The notes below the pieces were generated by a model. It saw nothing but the letters and a program-made list of their open reading frames with translations, was not told the origin of the DNA and searched no databases. A DNA stretch of 64,000 nucleotides from Blepharisma stoltei. Taxonomy: Eukaryota > Ciliophora > Heterotrichea > Heterotrichida > Blepharismidae. The stretch is taken from positions 827,174-891,173 of the forward strand of contig CAJZBQ010000001.1 of the NCBI GenBank assembly GCA_914767885.1, written 5' to 3'. Numbering within the stretch: position 1 is the stretch's first letter; every line of letters starts with the position of its first letter. Shown here piece by piece: positions 43,943-56,054 of the stretch. The translations under genes were made by a program, and so were the position numbers.

Positions 43943-45651
43943 TTAATTTATAAAACTTCCAACCCATTCTGAGCTTCTTGGTAGCTCTTCCCTTGTTATA
44001 ATATGAAACTCATCAGCAAAAGCTAAGGGATCTCTGGCTTCTAGTTTGAGTATTAAGTCCATTCTTTCCATACATACAAAAGTGCTGTTCAAGAAGTTGT
44101 ACAAGTGGTTGGCATCTGGATTTAGTGAAAGAGCGCAGAGATAGTATCTTGCAGCATTGACATAATCTTTAGAATTGACATAAGAAATCCCTATGTTAGT
44201 CCACGTTCTCACATAGTCAGGCCTAAGCTCTAATGCTTTATAATAACATTGCAGAGCCTCTTCCCATTTTCCTTGCTTTGCTATTGAAGCTCCTAGATCG
44301 CCCTCATCTAGCGAACAAAATTTTTTGTTCTCTCACAGAGGAGAAATAATTTTTTTTTAAAATTTATATATAAATTTATAGTTTTTAAAAAAAAATTCAT
44401 AAAATTGGAAAGCAAATATTAAGTTAATTTGTAAAATTAATTTTTAAAATGAAAGCTGCTTAAAATTAAACAGAATTAGCTCGAGATTTCATTATAATAA
44501 CTATCATTTATATATCAAATTATTTTGTCATAAAAATTTGTATATTAAAATTGTTGTTTGCTTACTAAAGGTGGGTTTTTACTCAAAATATAGATATTTT
44601 CCAATGATTAGCTCTCGGAGGAGGGGAGCAAGCGATTTCATAATGCAGCATCATCAGGTCTCAGCAATAAAGCATCATGAAAGGAATGTTCTGCATCTAT
44701 TAGCTCGTCATCCAAAAATCGAAGTACCCCTAAAGCTTGGAACAAATCTGGGTCTGTTGGATTTTTATCAATTGCGTTTGAAAATGCTGCTTTAATCCCA
44801 TCTTTTGTAGGCGAAAAAGGTAATTGAATTCCGCAGTATTCAGGATGGTTTTCAAGCCAAGCTTTCAAGTAACCTAAAGCTTCGTCTTCCTCATACTCAT
44901 TTGTGCAACTTATACCAAGACTCATAAGCAAGTCTAAATTATAAGGATCTATTGCGATTCCTCTTTTCATTGCTGCTATTGCACGAACGTCTTCATCATT
45001 TTCGGCATGCAGTTTCCCTAGCATGGCCCATGCTTCAGAATTCTCAGGATTTCTATGAAGTTCGGCTTCTAGCAATAAAATTGCTTCTGGGGTAAGCCCA
45101 GTTTTTATTTTTTCTAAAGCAGCTTCAAAAGGACTGTTTTCTTCTAAAAATGGGTTTTCCTCGTTGAATGCATACTCCGATGACTTCTTTTCCCATTCTT
45201 TTCCTCACCTTACCAGCATTTCTTGATATTCTGGATTCGCCATATCCCATAAAGTCTCAAATTTTTCTTCTTCTTCAGCCGTGAGCCCTTCTCATACCTT
45301 TTCAAGTTCTCCTTTTTCTTCTTCTTTCCCCATATTTCATACTTCTTCAAGGCCTTGCTCGCCCTTATTTTCCCATGCAGTTTGCATTTGGTCTTCTATT
45401 TCAGCTTGATAATTAGAGGCTTGCTGTATGTGCCACTGTGCTTCTAATTCAGCTTGGTGAGGATCCATAATCCCTGCGTCTTCTCATGCGTCTTCAAAGT
45501 GATCATGCAAATCGACATTGAATTGTGAATCTATTGTGTTCATTTGTCCAGCAATCATAAGGTTTTCCATTGCTTTCATTAGTGGATTTTGGATCATTTG
45601 ACCATCTGCAGAGCATGCTGCATTTCCGAATAAGTTGTTGGGAAAGTCCAT
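43943..45651 (-). CDS. PEX5: Peroxisomal targeting receptor PEX5 (456 aa after excision)
   Basis: Cytosolic receptor that carries PTS1 (SKL-type) proteins into peroxisomes. The N-terminus has the conserved Cys (residue 13, NAACSADG) followed by NPLMKAMENL, the usual PEX5 start. Several W-containing repeats of the WxxxF/Y type follow (VWNMG, AWEDAG, VWEGL), with TGA and TGG both used for Trp. The C-terminal half is TPR repeats (NSEAWAMLGKLHAENDE, TWTNIGISYVNSKDY). An IES at 44299-44636 splits the TPR region. Removal gives LWNLGASIAKQGKWEEALQCY and 457 codons. Shorter than animal PEX5 but with the right domain order. Confidence 0.93.
44299..44636. mobile_element. 338-bp MITE-type insertion in PEX5, GAT flanks
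   Basis: The plus strand has GAT at 44296-44298 and 44634-44636 rather than TA at both edges. Ends are CGCCCTCATCTAGCG and GGAGGGGAGCAAGC. Excision at the GAT repeat leaves the TPR frame intact, one residue shorter than the family consensus. Confidence 0.75.
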
Positions 45652-45726
45652 TTATAAATTTGTAAAAAATTAGCAGTAGTTTATTATAAAATTTAAAAGA
45701 AATTCGATTGATTATAAAACATTTTA

Positions 45727-48078
45727 TTATTGCTTCAGTTTCATTAATTTCGCTGAAAGTTGAGAGGCTAAATCATCAGATCTGCTTCGATCCTTTTTCA
45801 CAATATACCGGTGAGCGATATCTACACTGTTCAATACTCGTGGGACAGAGCAAGTCATGTCTGATCCTCTTGGAAATGACAAATCGCTTCCAAAATCTCC
45901 AACTATTCCTTGTCCCCATCCATAAACCTTGCCACTTTTAGCTAGGCAGATCATGTGGCTTTCTCCGCACTGAATATCAATTATCATCTCATTCCCCAAA
46001 CTGTTGATTAAAGTCGGAAAAGAGACTCCTTTTACATTGATTCCTAAGCCCAGCTGTCCTTGTTCTCCATTGCCCCATACATAAATTTCTCCAGACTCTG
46101 TTAAGCAAGCTGAATATATAGATCCAGCTGACACTTTAATTGGCTTTTTATTAGGAATTTTCAGTTCTTTTATAGCTGTCGTCATAACTCCTTCCTTCAA
46201 GTCAGAGGCTGAAATTCCTAATTGTCCATCCTCAGCCCAGCCAAAGACATTGAGCTTCCCATTACTATCAAGCACCAATGTATGGGCCTGACCACAGGCA
46301 ATTCCTTTGCACTTTTTTAATTCTCTGATTTTCATCGGAATCAGCGCGACATGTCCGATCTCATCTTTTGCCATTCGGGATAAGCTTATACCAAGCTGAT
46401 GCACATCATTTCGGCCCCACACCCAAACTTGGCCAATTTCAGAAAGGGCGACATTATGGTAGCCTCCACATTCAAGATAAGAAATATTTTCCTGGAATAA
46501 AGAATTTATTAATGTAGGAGTTGTGTATGAATTTGTGTCGCCATGGCCTAAGCAGCCTGAAGAGCCATAGCCCCATGTGAAAACTTTCCCATCTCTTGAG
46601 ACTGCTGCACAGTGCTCAAAGCCACAAGAGATCCATTTCACAGGGTTATGGCCGAACTCCCTCAGAATTTTTGCAGAAAATAGAGTGTTTAGCAGAGAAT
46701 TTTGGTCTTCTAGGTAGATTAAAGCTCGGCTTTTTCCTTCGTAGTTTGAAAATTCTAAAGTGGGAACCGTTGAAAACCCGCAGGCAGCAACTGAGAACTG
46801 TATAGAGATGACTTTAAGCTCTTTATTGTTTTTTCTCGTATCAGATCCAGAGTCTACACTTTCTTCACAGACAACTATTTTTTGTAGGATTGGGGAATTC
46901 ATATCTTGATACTCAAAGTCGTTTCCTTTTTGCTGAAAAACTGCTTTAGGATAACAGTCTTCAGTTGGAGATTGATCTTTAGCACTAGTCGCCAACTTTG
47001 CCTTGCTTGCTGTCTGCCCATTTAAAAAAAGCCTATTTGCAGCACTAACTCTTATCGACCCTTCATCCCCAGGTGGTGGACTCGCATCACTTTCAGCAAT
47101 TGAAAATCTCTCAATTTTCGCTTTTTTCAAAGCTTCAATTGACCTAAACAAGAATTCGCTATTTTCTCCATCTTCTTCAGGAAGCAATTCTGCCACACAG
47201 CTAGGTGTGGTTTCATAAGCCTCATCAAGACTTTCAAAACTTTCTTTTGCTTCTTGAATTGCTATTGGCTTTATATTTCCATCAAATAAAATCTCACTTG
47301 GCTCAATGCTGTCCTGATTAAAAAGACTCTCTTCAGCTTGCATGCTGACTCTTGTGTCGAAAATTGGCCTACTATCTCTAAATGTTGTATTTTCCTCACT
47401 ATCTTCATCACTTCCTAATGAACTTTCAGGGGTAATTGAATGCAAATGCATGTCGTTGTCTTGTTTGCAAGCAAAATTTCTTTGTAATTGCATTATAATT
47501 GCTTTTGAGTTGATTGAAATTTCTTGCTTGTCGATTTCGCTTAGGACTGCTGAAGATTCCATTGAGTTTTCCATTGTAAAAGAATCCTTTGCCAGCTCAT
47601 CAACGAGGTTAAAAAGCTCGACTTCGCTTTGAAGAGAGGCCCGGGATAAGAGAGCCTGAGAATAAGTGCTGCCATTGTTGATAGAATTTCTTGGGATTCC
47701 TATAGAGCTTTGGTCAGTTTCTAATGGATTAACAACATCTTGGGCGTTTCCGCGTCTGAAAGGACTTTTGTCGTGAAGGAAAGTCAAGGCTGATTTTAAG
47801 CTGATTAAGTCTGCAGATATAAAATCCTGACGATCAAGGATGGCTGTGAGGTTTCTTTCTTTTGATGAAGAAATTATTGGAAATTTGTATAGTGGATCTA
47901 CTGGAAATGATTGGAATTTAGAAGGAAGATTTGGGGAAATTAATAATCCGTTGTATGTAGGAGAAGATTGAAGTAGGAGAGAAGAGAGAGAAAGGCAAGC
48001 ATGATGAGTGTAGTCTTCGTTATGAGTGAGATGGGCTGATGATTTTTGGTTGCGTTGAGCTGAATATGATGGCTCCAT
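45727..48078 (-). CDS. RCC1-repeat protein (783 aa)
   Basis: Uninterrupted ORF. Residues 1-~430 are low-complexity, acidic and Ser-rich with no recognised domain. From about 470 to 770 there are RCC1-type beta-propeller repeats (GKVFTWGYGSSGCLGHGD, GQVWVWGRNDVHQLG, GEIYVWGNGEQGQLGLG, GKVYGWGQGIVGDFG). Such propellers act as exchange factors or scaffolds. The missing nuclear-RCC1 N-terminus and the long extension make Ran-GEF identity doubtful. ATG at 48078 (MEPSYSAQRNQ). Divergent from the helicase. Confidence 0.88.
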   Translation of the reverse strand: MEPSYSAQRNQKSSAHLTHNEDYTHHACLSLSSLLLQSSPTYNGLLISPNLPSKFQSFPVDPLYKFPIISSSKERNLTAILDRQDFISADLISLKSALTFLHDKSPFRRGNAQDVVNPLETDQSSIGIPRNSINNGSTYSQALLSRASLQSEVELFNLVDELAKDSFTMENSMESSAVLSEIDKQEISINSKAIIMQLQRNFACKQDNDMHLHSITPESSLGSDEDSEENTTFRDSRPIFDTRVSMQAEESLFNQDSIEPSEILFDGNIKPIAIQEAKESFESLDEAYETTPSCVAELLPEEDGENSEFLFRSIEALKKAKIERFSIAESDASPPPGDEGSIRVSAANRLFLNGQTASKAKLATSAKDQSPTEDCYPKAVFQQKGNDFEYQDMNSPILQKIVVCEESVDSGSDTRKNNKELKVISIQFSVAACGFSTVPTLEFSNYEGKSRALIYLEDQNSLLNTLFSAKILREFGHNPVKWISCGFEHCAAVSRDGKVFTWGYGSSGCLGHGDTNSYTTPTLINSLFQENISYLECGGYHNVALSEIGQVWVWGRNDVHQLGISLSRMAKDEIGHVALIPMKIRELKKCKGIACGQAHTLVLDSNGKLNVFGWAEDGQLGISASDLKEGVMTTAIKELKIPNKKPIKVSAGSIYSACLTESGEIYVWGNGEQGQLGLGINVKGVSFPTLINSLGNEMIIDIQCGESHMICLAKSGKVYGWGQGIVGDFGSDLSFPRGSDMTCSVPRVLNSVDIAHRYIVKKDRSRSDDLASQLSAKLMKLKQ

Positions 48079-48461
48079 TTAAAAAGGTGATAATATAGAA
48101 AATCATTTGCAAGTTTAAAAATATTTTGAGAGCTAAATGATAAAAAAATCATATTCTGTGTTGATTCAAGGAAATTTCTTATAATAGATTAATATTAAAA
48201 ATAATTTTATGAGGCTCTGAAATCGAAGAAATTAAAATTAAGAAAATTTACTTCTAAAATAAGTGATCAAACTTATAATTTTAATAACTCCTCCCCTCCG
48301 AACGAATAAAATTAATTTTTTTAAAAGAATTTATTAATGAATTCCATTTTTAAAATGCAATATTTTAAAATTTTCATTGTTCATCATATAAAGTGTGGGT
48401 TTTCCCGAAAAATAGGGATTTTTCTAATGGCTTGTCAAGAGGGGAGAAAGATAATTTGTAG
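48079..48461. other. Divergent spacer with MITE remnant
   Basis: Between the RCC1-protein and helicase starts. 48284-48450 is a shrunken MITE (CTCCTCCCCTCCGAACGAA ... 'aatagggatttttctaatgg' ... GAGGGGAG), about half length, ending ~10 bp before the helicase ATG. Both promoters must be here. Confidence 0.6.
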
Positions 48462-51400
48462 ATGGAGAGCTCAAAAGATAGAAAAGACCAGAGAAATCTT
48501 GCACTTGAGTCAGTATTTAGAGCGTCAAACAATCAGATTAACCAAAATTTCCAACGAGCCCAAACTCATACAGCCACTAACCAAGAAGAACCAAAACAAA
48601 TCCCAACAAGCAATCACAATCCTTCCAGCCACACTGAAGAACCAAAGACCAAAAAAAATCCGATGGCAGCTTATAAATCCCCGCAATCTACCCTCAAACC
48701 AGAAACTCAAAAAGCTAGAACTCCAATTGAAGGAGCCAAAGTAGCCACGCCAATAATTCCTCAAAATGAGCGAGTTGTGGAAGCAAAAGAAAAAAGTACT
48801 TCTTCGTCTTCCAGAAATTCAGTTCCAAAAATAGAGGAAAATAAATCGTTTGGAGACATTAAGCCAACTGATACGAAAGATTTAATCAATTGTACAAAAA
48901 TTACAGAAAACGAAGTTAGGCTAATTAGAGAAACTAACTTTCCAGTCAAGAAAAGCACAAAAAACCCTGAAGCAAATCCTGCTCAATCTGTTCAAGTAAA
49001 AGATTCAAGCAAATCAGAAGCACCTCCTATAAGGAAAAGCGAAGGAGAATGAAATGATCGGCATGAAGTTAATAAAGAAGAAATGAGACGGATCTTTTCA
49101 AGTGAAAGCAAAGCTTCACCAGATCGCAATCCGATAACCTCTCAAACGAGAGTTGAAGCGAAAACGCATTCTAAAGTTACTGGAAACGGACTTATTTCAA
49201 GTGAGATCATACAATTTAAAGACAAGAACCAAGAAATTAAGCAGAATAATAGTTTTCAAGCCACTTCAACAAACCAAGTTTCTGTGAATCAGAAACCAGT
49301 TCAAATTGTTCCGCCACCTCGCCCATTAGCTTCAAACCCACCACCTCTCCCATTAGTTTCAAACCCACCACCTCAGCCAGAGAAAATGCATTTTTTTGCA
49401 AAGCCAGCTCAAATTGTTCCAAACCCTCTAAATAAAGTAGCAGATGATAGAAATATCGTTCAAAATGGCAATGTGCAGCCTCAACCGCCTTTGACAAATA
49501 ATCAAATTTTACAAGCAGGCCAATCAAAAGATAAAGCCCCTTCTCTAAACACAATTTTGGGAAAGTTGAAAAGTCCTTCTCAGGTGCCCAGCCAGCAGCC
49601 CGAAAGCCAAACTAGTACGCCAAGTTCGTATCCTTCCTCAGCTTTCAAGCAGCAGCCAAATAGTCAAACTAGTATAACAAATCAATATCCTTCCTCCGCA
49701 CCCAAACAGCAGCTAGCTAATCAAAACAATTTGTCTTCTCCATTTTCTGCTTCAGTCCCCAAGCAACAGGAACTTAACGAAAGGAATTTTGCTAATTCAT
49801 CCAAAGCATCCTCGCAACACTCGCTTGATCAAAGCAATTGGTCTTATGATAATCCTTCTCCAGCACCCAGGCAGCCGCCAGAAGACAAAAGCAATTTGGT
49901 GCCGAATCAAGTTCCTTCACAAGCCAAACCGCAATCATTTCTTCAAAGCAACGTGCCTAGTGCATACTCATCTTCAACGCTCAAGCAGCAGGCAACAAAT
50001 CAAACTAACGCTCCTAATCCATGCTCTTCCCCAGCCACCAAACAACAGGAACCTAACCAAAACACCTTTGCTAATCCATCCTCAGCATCCTCTCAATCAT
50101 CTTTTAACCAAAACAACCGACCTTATGATAATCCTTCTCCAGCACCCGGGCAGCTGCCAGTAAACAAAAGCAATGTCGCGCCAAATCAACTTCCTTCACA
50201 ACCCAAGCCGCAATCATTTCTTCAAAGTAACGCGCCTAGCTCATATTCCTCCTCAACACCCAAACAGCAGGCAGCAAATCAAAACAATGTTCTTTCCCCA
50301 GCCCTCAAGCAGATACCGCTTAGTCAAAACAACATTTATAATCCAAATCCTTCCCAAACTATCAAGGCACCACTTAGTCAAAACAATGAAAATCTGAACA
50401 ATAGAAATCCTTCTCCAGCGCATATGCAGCCAATAAGCCAAAACAACTTTAAAAATGATTTTTATTCAGCTTCAAAGCCTAGCTCAGAAAGTTCCAGTAA
50501 ACCCAATTTTTCATCAATTCCACGTGACATTAGCCCGATAGTCTACAATCGAGATTCATCTCCATATTCATATCCATTTGATAGATATTCAGATCCATTT
50601 GATAGATATTCAGATCCAATCCAGGACAACCCATGGTCTCAAATCCCAAATGGAGGGAAACCGCTTTATCAATTTGCAAATAACTATAGTCAGCAAGCCC
50701 AAGATAAAAAGGCTGAAATACCGAATGCATGCAGGAGCGCAAATAATTTTGATAATCAGCGTCTAAGAGATGCCAGGCCACCAATCAATATACCACCCCC
50801 ACCTCTCTATTCTTCAGAAATTTCTCCATATGACAGCCAAACTAGTCCTTACGAGGACCCCCATTTTATTTCAAATCCATTCATGCCTAATAGCTTTCCC
50901 ATAAAAAGATCAGTAAATTATGACGAACTCTTTAATTATGTGCTTGACTTTCAGTTTGTCAAAGCAGGGCTAGATGCTATGGACCCTCCAGAAATTCCAA
51001 GCATCTTTAATAGCCCACATGATTATGAGAAGTGGCTGAAGCCTGCATTCTACGAAGAGTTTGATGTCTATCTGATGCGGGCTTATAATGAAATAAATAA
51101 AGCACCGTCAATCACATCAAAGCTAGAAATTCACTCTGATTATGGGAAAATCAGGAAATCTTACTACGAGGAATCACTTCAAAACCATGATGTTCTAATA
51201 ATGATTCCTGAAAGCCTGATCGGCCGTTCCAATCCTTTACAGTATATGGAATATAAGAACTTTTATAAGATTGGAATTATAAATAAGTTGCCACCCCCCA
51301 AAGGAACAAGGATCATATGAAATAATGGGAGAGCTCTTGAGCCGTATGAAGAGGAAAACTTTCGTATTTATACCCTTGATAAGATGATTTCATCAAGCCG

Positions 51401-53236
51401 AGAATTTTCGATTTTCCAGCTTTTTCCTTCTTTTAAGCTTCAAAATTACGTGCTATCGCCGAATCTGGCGGTAAAAGAACCATTATCGGATGAATTGTTG
51501 GATTACATCGCAACCATTCACCATGAATTCAATGAATTTCAATTTGATGCTATTAGAGAAATTCTACAGGTAACTGAAGGGATATCACTGCTTCAAGGTC
51601 CTCCTGGGACTGGAAAGACTAAAACCATTATAGGAATTCTTTCTGGATTTTTAACTAAAACTAGGCTGCGTAAGTTCCCAAATATCCTGATATGTGCGCC
51701 AAGTAACATCGCAATTGATGAAATTGGCTGATAATAATAAATGGCGTCAAATACTTGCTAATTAGTGGGTTATTGTAAAAAATTTTTGATAAGATTGAAA
51801 ATTGATTATTATTGAGGTGGTAAATACCCAAAATTTGCACCAAATTAATTATATGAAGTTAAAAGGATGGACTAGAGGACAAAAAGTTAGAAGCTGAGTA
51901 ATTAATGTGATTTAATGATGAAATCGGACTCAGGATAGTAAGAGACGGACTTTTTATAGGAGGCCAAGATCCTGAAAGCATTATGATCATAAGAATTGGC
52001 AAAAGAAAACATTGGGAAGGAAAAGATAATGATAATGAAGAAGTAGACGAAATCAAGTCTATAAGGCTAGAATTTCTTATTGAGCAAAAGCTAAGAGAGC
52101 TCAATAAAAAAGATACAAGAGAAGATATTGAAAGCGTAAATAAGCAAATTAATGAATTTAAAGGATTGGTGGATTTTGATGAAGATGCAACTGAGTTAAA
52201 TGTGTTTATCGAGCAATTACAGCAAGAATTAGTTCAACTTAAAAAACAATTGAAAGATTACAATGATGCTAAGAAGTCTATAAGAGCTGACTTAGTGAAA
52301 AGGGCTAATGTGGTTTTAACAACCTTGAGCGGTGCTGGCTCTGAAATGCTAAAAGCTAAAACTTTCGATTATGTAATTATCGATGAGGCTTGCCAATCAA
52401 TAGAACTCAGCTCATTAATTCCTTTTCAATACAATCCCAAACATGTAGTTTTAGTAGGAGACCCAAACCAACTTCCAGCAACTATGCTTTCAGAAAAGTC
52501 CGAAAAAAATAATTTTGGCCGCTCTTTATTTGAAAGACTAGCAACAAATGGGGCTGAATATAACTTCCTTAACACTCAGTACAGAATGAATCAAGAAATT
52601 TGTGCTTTCCCAAGCAACTGCTTTTATAATAGCAGACTGGTATGCGCTCCAGGGTTCTTTGAGAGCCGACCAATTCCAGAATGAATTAATCCTTCAGGGA
52701 TTATGCTTTTCGATTTAGCATCTTCTGAAGAAAGAAAAGAAGACAGCGAGACAAGCTTCTACAACCGAGAAGAAGCAATATTTATAGAAGAAATCTACCG
52801 TTATATAAAAACTAGATCTTCAAGCAAAAATATCGAAATAGGGGTAATCACACCCTATGCGAAGCAAACTGAAACAATTCAAACACAACTTACTAGATTT
52901 CATCAGAAAGAATGGGAAAAGCATATAGAGGTTGGGACTATAGATGGGTTTCAAGGAAGGGAAAAAGATGTGATTATTTTATCGCTGGTAAGAACTGAAG
53001 GGATTGGATTCTTATGGAACAAAAAGAGGATTAATGTCTCGCTTACAAGAAGCAAGTTTGGGCTCTGGGTAATTGGAAAGGCGGACTGCCTAATATCTGA
53101 TGAAACTTGGGGAGCATTTATTCAGCATTGCCAAAGCCAGCAGAAACTTGTAACATGCTATAGCTTTAATGATGTTGCCCATTATTTTTCAAAGGAAAGT
53201 GCAAGTCATGTTGAAAGTGATTATCATTATGATTAA
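48462..53236 (+). CDS. UPF1/SEN1-like superfamily 1 RNA/DNA helicase (about 1524 aa)
   Basis: ATP-dependent helicase of SF1B. Motifs in order: Q-region and motif I GPPGTGKT near residue 1046, Ia CAPSNIAIDEI, II DEACQ near 1240, III GDPNQLPAT, IV QYRM, V GTIDGFQGREKDVIILSLVR, VI NVSLTRSK. The first ~840 residues are disordered and rich in Q, N, P and S, with imperfect repeats of about 50-60 residues (KQQ..NQNN..NPSPAP). A 200-bp insertion (51728-51927) lies just after motif Ia. Removing it leaves 1525 codons. Internal TGA codons (EGE-W-NDRH, RII-W-NNG, PIPE-W-INPS) read as Trp. No UPF1 CH domain, so a role in transcription termination or RNA surveillance is only inferred. Confidence 0.92.
49600..50450 (+). 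repeat. Coding tandem repeats, Q/N/P/S-rich (helicase N-terminal region)
   Basis: About five degenerate units containing PSSA..KQQ..NQNN and PSPAP.Q.P..KSN..PNQ.PSQ.KPQS. Low complexity resembling prion-like domains. Confidence 0.75.
51728..51927. mobile_element. 200-bp insertion in the helicase, 14-bp direct repeats
   Basis: AWTGATGAAATYGG at 51714-51727 and 51914-51927, exactly 200 bp apart. Collapse gives SNIAIDEIGLRIVRDGLF. A TA-to-TA removal would also be in frame but would delete three conserved residues of motif Ia. The interior is AT-rich with stops. Confidence 0.7.
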
Positions 53237-54463
53237 TATATGCGAATCTTATTAATAATATATAAATTGAGATTTAGGCTGATAATCGAAAGATAATTCA
53301 AATTTTAATCTGAAAATATGCTTTTTAAATTCTATCTAGTTTAGTGTAAAGACACTTATTGCATGCTCACTATATATAGCTTAATCATCTTTATAATTTT
53401 CCTATTTGTATGATCTGAGGTAGACAGTGATGTACTTTGTCATCAATTATCAAAAAAGTGAGCTAGAGATATTAGCATTGAGGTTTAAGTAAAATTTAGT
53501 TAAATGAAGACCAAAGGTAAGTTATAAAGCAATGGAACTCTTAAAGAAATTTGTTTTGAAGCGAATAGCAGTTCGCAATTCAAAGGAGAGCTATTCTTGC
53601 CTAAAATACTGAATAGGATAATATGGAGCCAAAATTTTGAAATCAACTCGAATTGCTTACTCACCCTTTCATGAGCTAACAAAAAAATTTGTTCGCTCAG
53701 GAGAGAGATTCATTTCCCCCACAAAAAAAAAATATATTTATAGTAATTTTTTTTTAAAATAAAAAAATTAAAAACTTGAAAGTAATGCAAAATTTATATA
53801 TTAAAATACAATCTATTTAAAATTAAAATAATTAGATTAAAAATTTTTGTCGCTAACTGAGGGTGATTTTTTACCTAAAAATAGGGATTTTTTTAATGGT
53901 TTGAGTTAATTCCCAAAAAATTTGACTGTAGAATCTCTAATTGATGAAATAAGAGATTCTCAAAGCTGTCTCAGTCAAAATTCTAACGATCAATCGTTGA
54001 ATCCTCAACAATTGAAAAACAAAAGATCTGTCACTTTGAGGAGATCGAATAATAGAGAAATAGAGAAAGAGTTAAAAGACCTTGCTTATTAAATAAAGAG
54101 ATTTCTAGTTCTCACCTGGAACTCAGCGAAGTTCGTAAAGAATATATAAATTAAAAAAAATAATTTATTGACTTTTAAAACTATTTAAATGACGCTCTAT
54201 ATGCATTTTGTCTATGAAATTTGGTCAAAACTAATTTTATAAAAATCTTATTTTCACCTATAAAATTTTTCCTGTTGAAAATAAAAATTTTTCCCCCCAA
54301 TTTAAAGGGGTTTAAATAACTCAAAAAATGCAAATTTTGCCGATGTTTTGCTCCAATTTAAAGGGGGAGTTAACTATAGTAAAATATATATTTTAACACT
54401 TTTTGCAGTAATCAAAAATAGTGTTCAAATGCCTTTAAGTGGTAAAGATCCATTTATAATTTA
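53237..54463. other. Intergenic with a gene scrap and two repeats
   Basis: A MITE lies at about 53655-53910 (CACCCTTTCATGAGC ... 'aatagggatttttttaatgg'). 53925-54092 (+) encodes 57 codons of polar protein (LTVESLIDEIRDSQS...) without start or homologue, possibly a gene fragment. 54295-54372 is a small palindromic element with AATTTAAAGGGG ends just before the next gene. Confidence 0.5.
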
Positions 54464-56054
54464 ATGATCAAAAGTGAAGCAATCTTTTGTCTCTTCTACC
54501 TGACATTCCTATTCGCTTCACATTCAAAGGCTGAGAATATTAGCGATAAAATTCAAAATGACCTAAAAGACCATATATATTATCATGTATTCTTTGTTGA
54601 GGATTCTTTCAATAATATTAATTCAGCTGAGAACCTCAGATTTAAAAATGAGCCTCTGCTTGAAGCTCTTTCAAAACAAGCTTTTTCAAGACTAATTACT
54701 AATAATTTTAGCTTTGAAGAAGAAAAATCTTGCAAAAGATATTATAATGCTTTTTCAACTAAAACAAGCGAAGAATATATTTTGTTTCTTTTAGGCAAAA
54801 TTAGCCAAGATGATAAGATCAGCCTAAAAAAATGCAAAAATCATAGCATTTATCTTGCATTTTTAAATATTGATGATATCAAAAACATCAGAGAAGTTCT
54901 CATAAGTAAAGATCTTAATATCGAAAACTACTATGAAAAAGAAATTCGTTTTGAGCACATAAATATAAATGAACTGATAATGATTGTAGATTCAGAAATG
55001 CTTTCCCAAGATTGCAATCCTACAATAAGCCAATGCAAAAACTGCACTCAAGCCAGCCCTGAACTCTGTGATCAATGCAATACTGGATACTATTTAAGTT
55101 CGTTTGGTAATGAATGCTGCATTTCTCCATCTTGCAATACTTGTTAGGTAAATAAAATTGCATTCGGTCAAAGAGAAATTAGCTCTACTAGTTTTCTATC
55201 TTTCATGGAATTTTATTTATGGGGTTTGGATTTCTTTTGAGAACTTATTCATAGCAAAAGAAGTTTAGTTTTGGGTGTAACAGATAAACTGGTGCTCATT
55301 GAAACCAAGAGACTCAGGGTTCTAAATCTGAGGATTATGACTCTTAGGTGGAGCACGCGCAGAAGCTGAGTTAGGCAAGGGCGATTGCATTGTGTCCGGT
55401 GAGAAGCAATGGTAGAAATTTGGGATAATAACCCTTTTGGATCCAAAATATATGGTGATATCACCATTTTAGTTCTGTCCCTTTCGTTAAAGTGTGGCAC
55501 TAGACATCTTAAATACTTTAATTAACTATAATGCAATGCAATACTTGCCCAGAAACAATGCTTGCAATTCTTGTATGCCAGGCTATTATCTTCATGATCC
55601 AAACTGTCTGCCCTGCCCAAATGGTTGCTCAATGTGTAATGGGCCAGATTTATGCCTAGGATGTTTTGATCAGCCTAATTCTATTATATCCAACAATAAG
55701 TGCTTTTGTAAAGATAAAAACGCAAGTTTTATTAATAATAAATGCGTATGCAATGGCAGATTCTTCTCTAATAATGGAGTATGCTCGCCTTGTGGAAAAG
55801 GATGTGAAATTTGCCTATCTGAAACAAATTGTCTTGGCTGCTTTGATGATCTTGATATGGCAAATGAAGGAAATGGAAAATTCAGATGCATTTATTCGGG
55901 ATATGTTTTTAATGAAACAGCTCATATGTGTGATTGCCCGAAGAATTGGATCCCTCAAGGTCTCCAATGTGTAGAAAATGATAGTGGGTCGGGAAATAAT
56001 TTAGTAGTTTCATGGGCTCTATTAATATTTGCTGTGATTAGCATAGCTAATTAA
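54464..56054 (+). CDS. Cysteine-rich, probably GPI-anchored surface protein (402 aa)
   Basis: Signal peptide at residues 1-23 (hydrophobic core FCLFYLTFLFA). An unrecognised domain of ~170 residues follows, then furin/EGF-like cysteine repeats (CKNCTQASPELCDQC, CPNGCSMCNGPDLCLGC, CGKGCEICLSETNCLGC). It ends SGSGNNLVVSWALLIFAVISIAN, a classic small-residue plus hydrophobic tail for GPI attachment. A 382-bp TA IES (55147-55528) splits the cysteine region; removal gives CNTCYNAMQYLPRNNACNSC and 403 codons. Similar Cys-rich proteins are abundant on ciliate surfaces. Ligand unknown. Confidence 0.85.
55147..55528. mobile_element. 382-bp TA IES in the Cys-rich gene
   Basis: TA 55145-55146 and 55527-55528. 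The only TA join that keeps the cysteine frame. Interior partly GC-rich, unlike the MITEs. Confidence 0.8.

Noticed and set aside
55133-55547. 11-bp direct repeat TGCAATACTTG around the insertion in the Cys-rich gene
   Set aside because: Collapsing it leaves the frame one base off. The TA boundaries (55147-55528) give 403 codons and keep the cysteine spacing; the repeat is probably the recurring coding motif CNTC-like.
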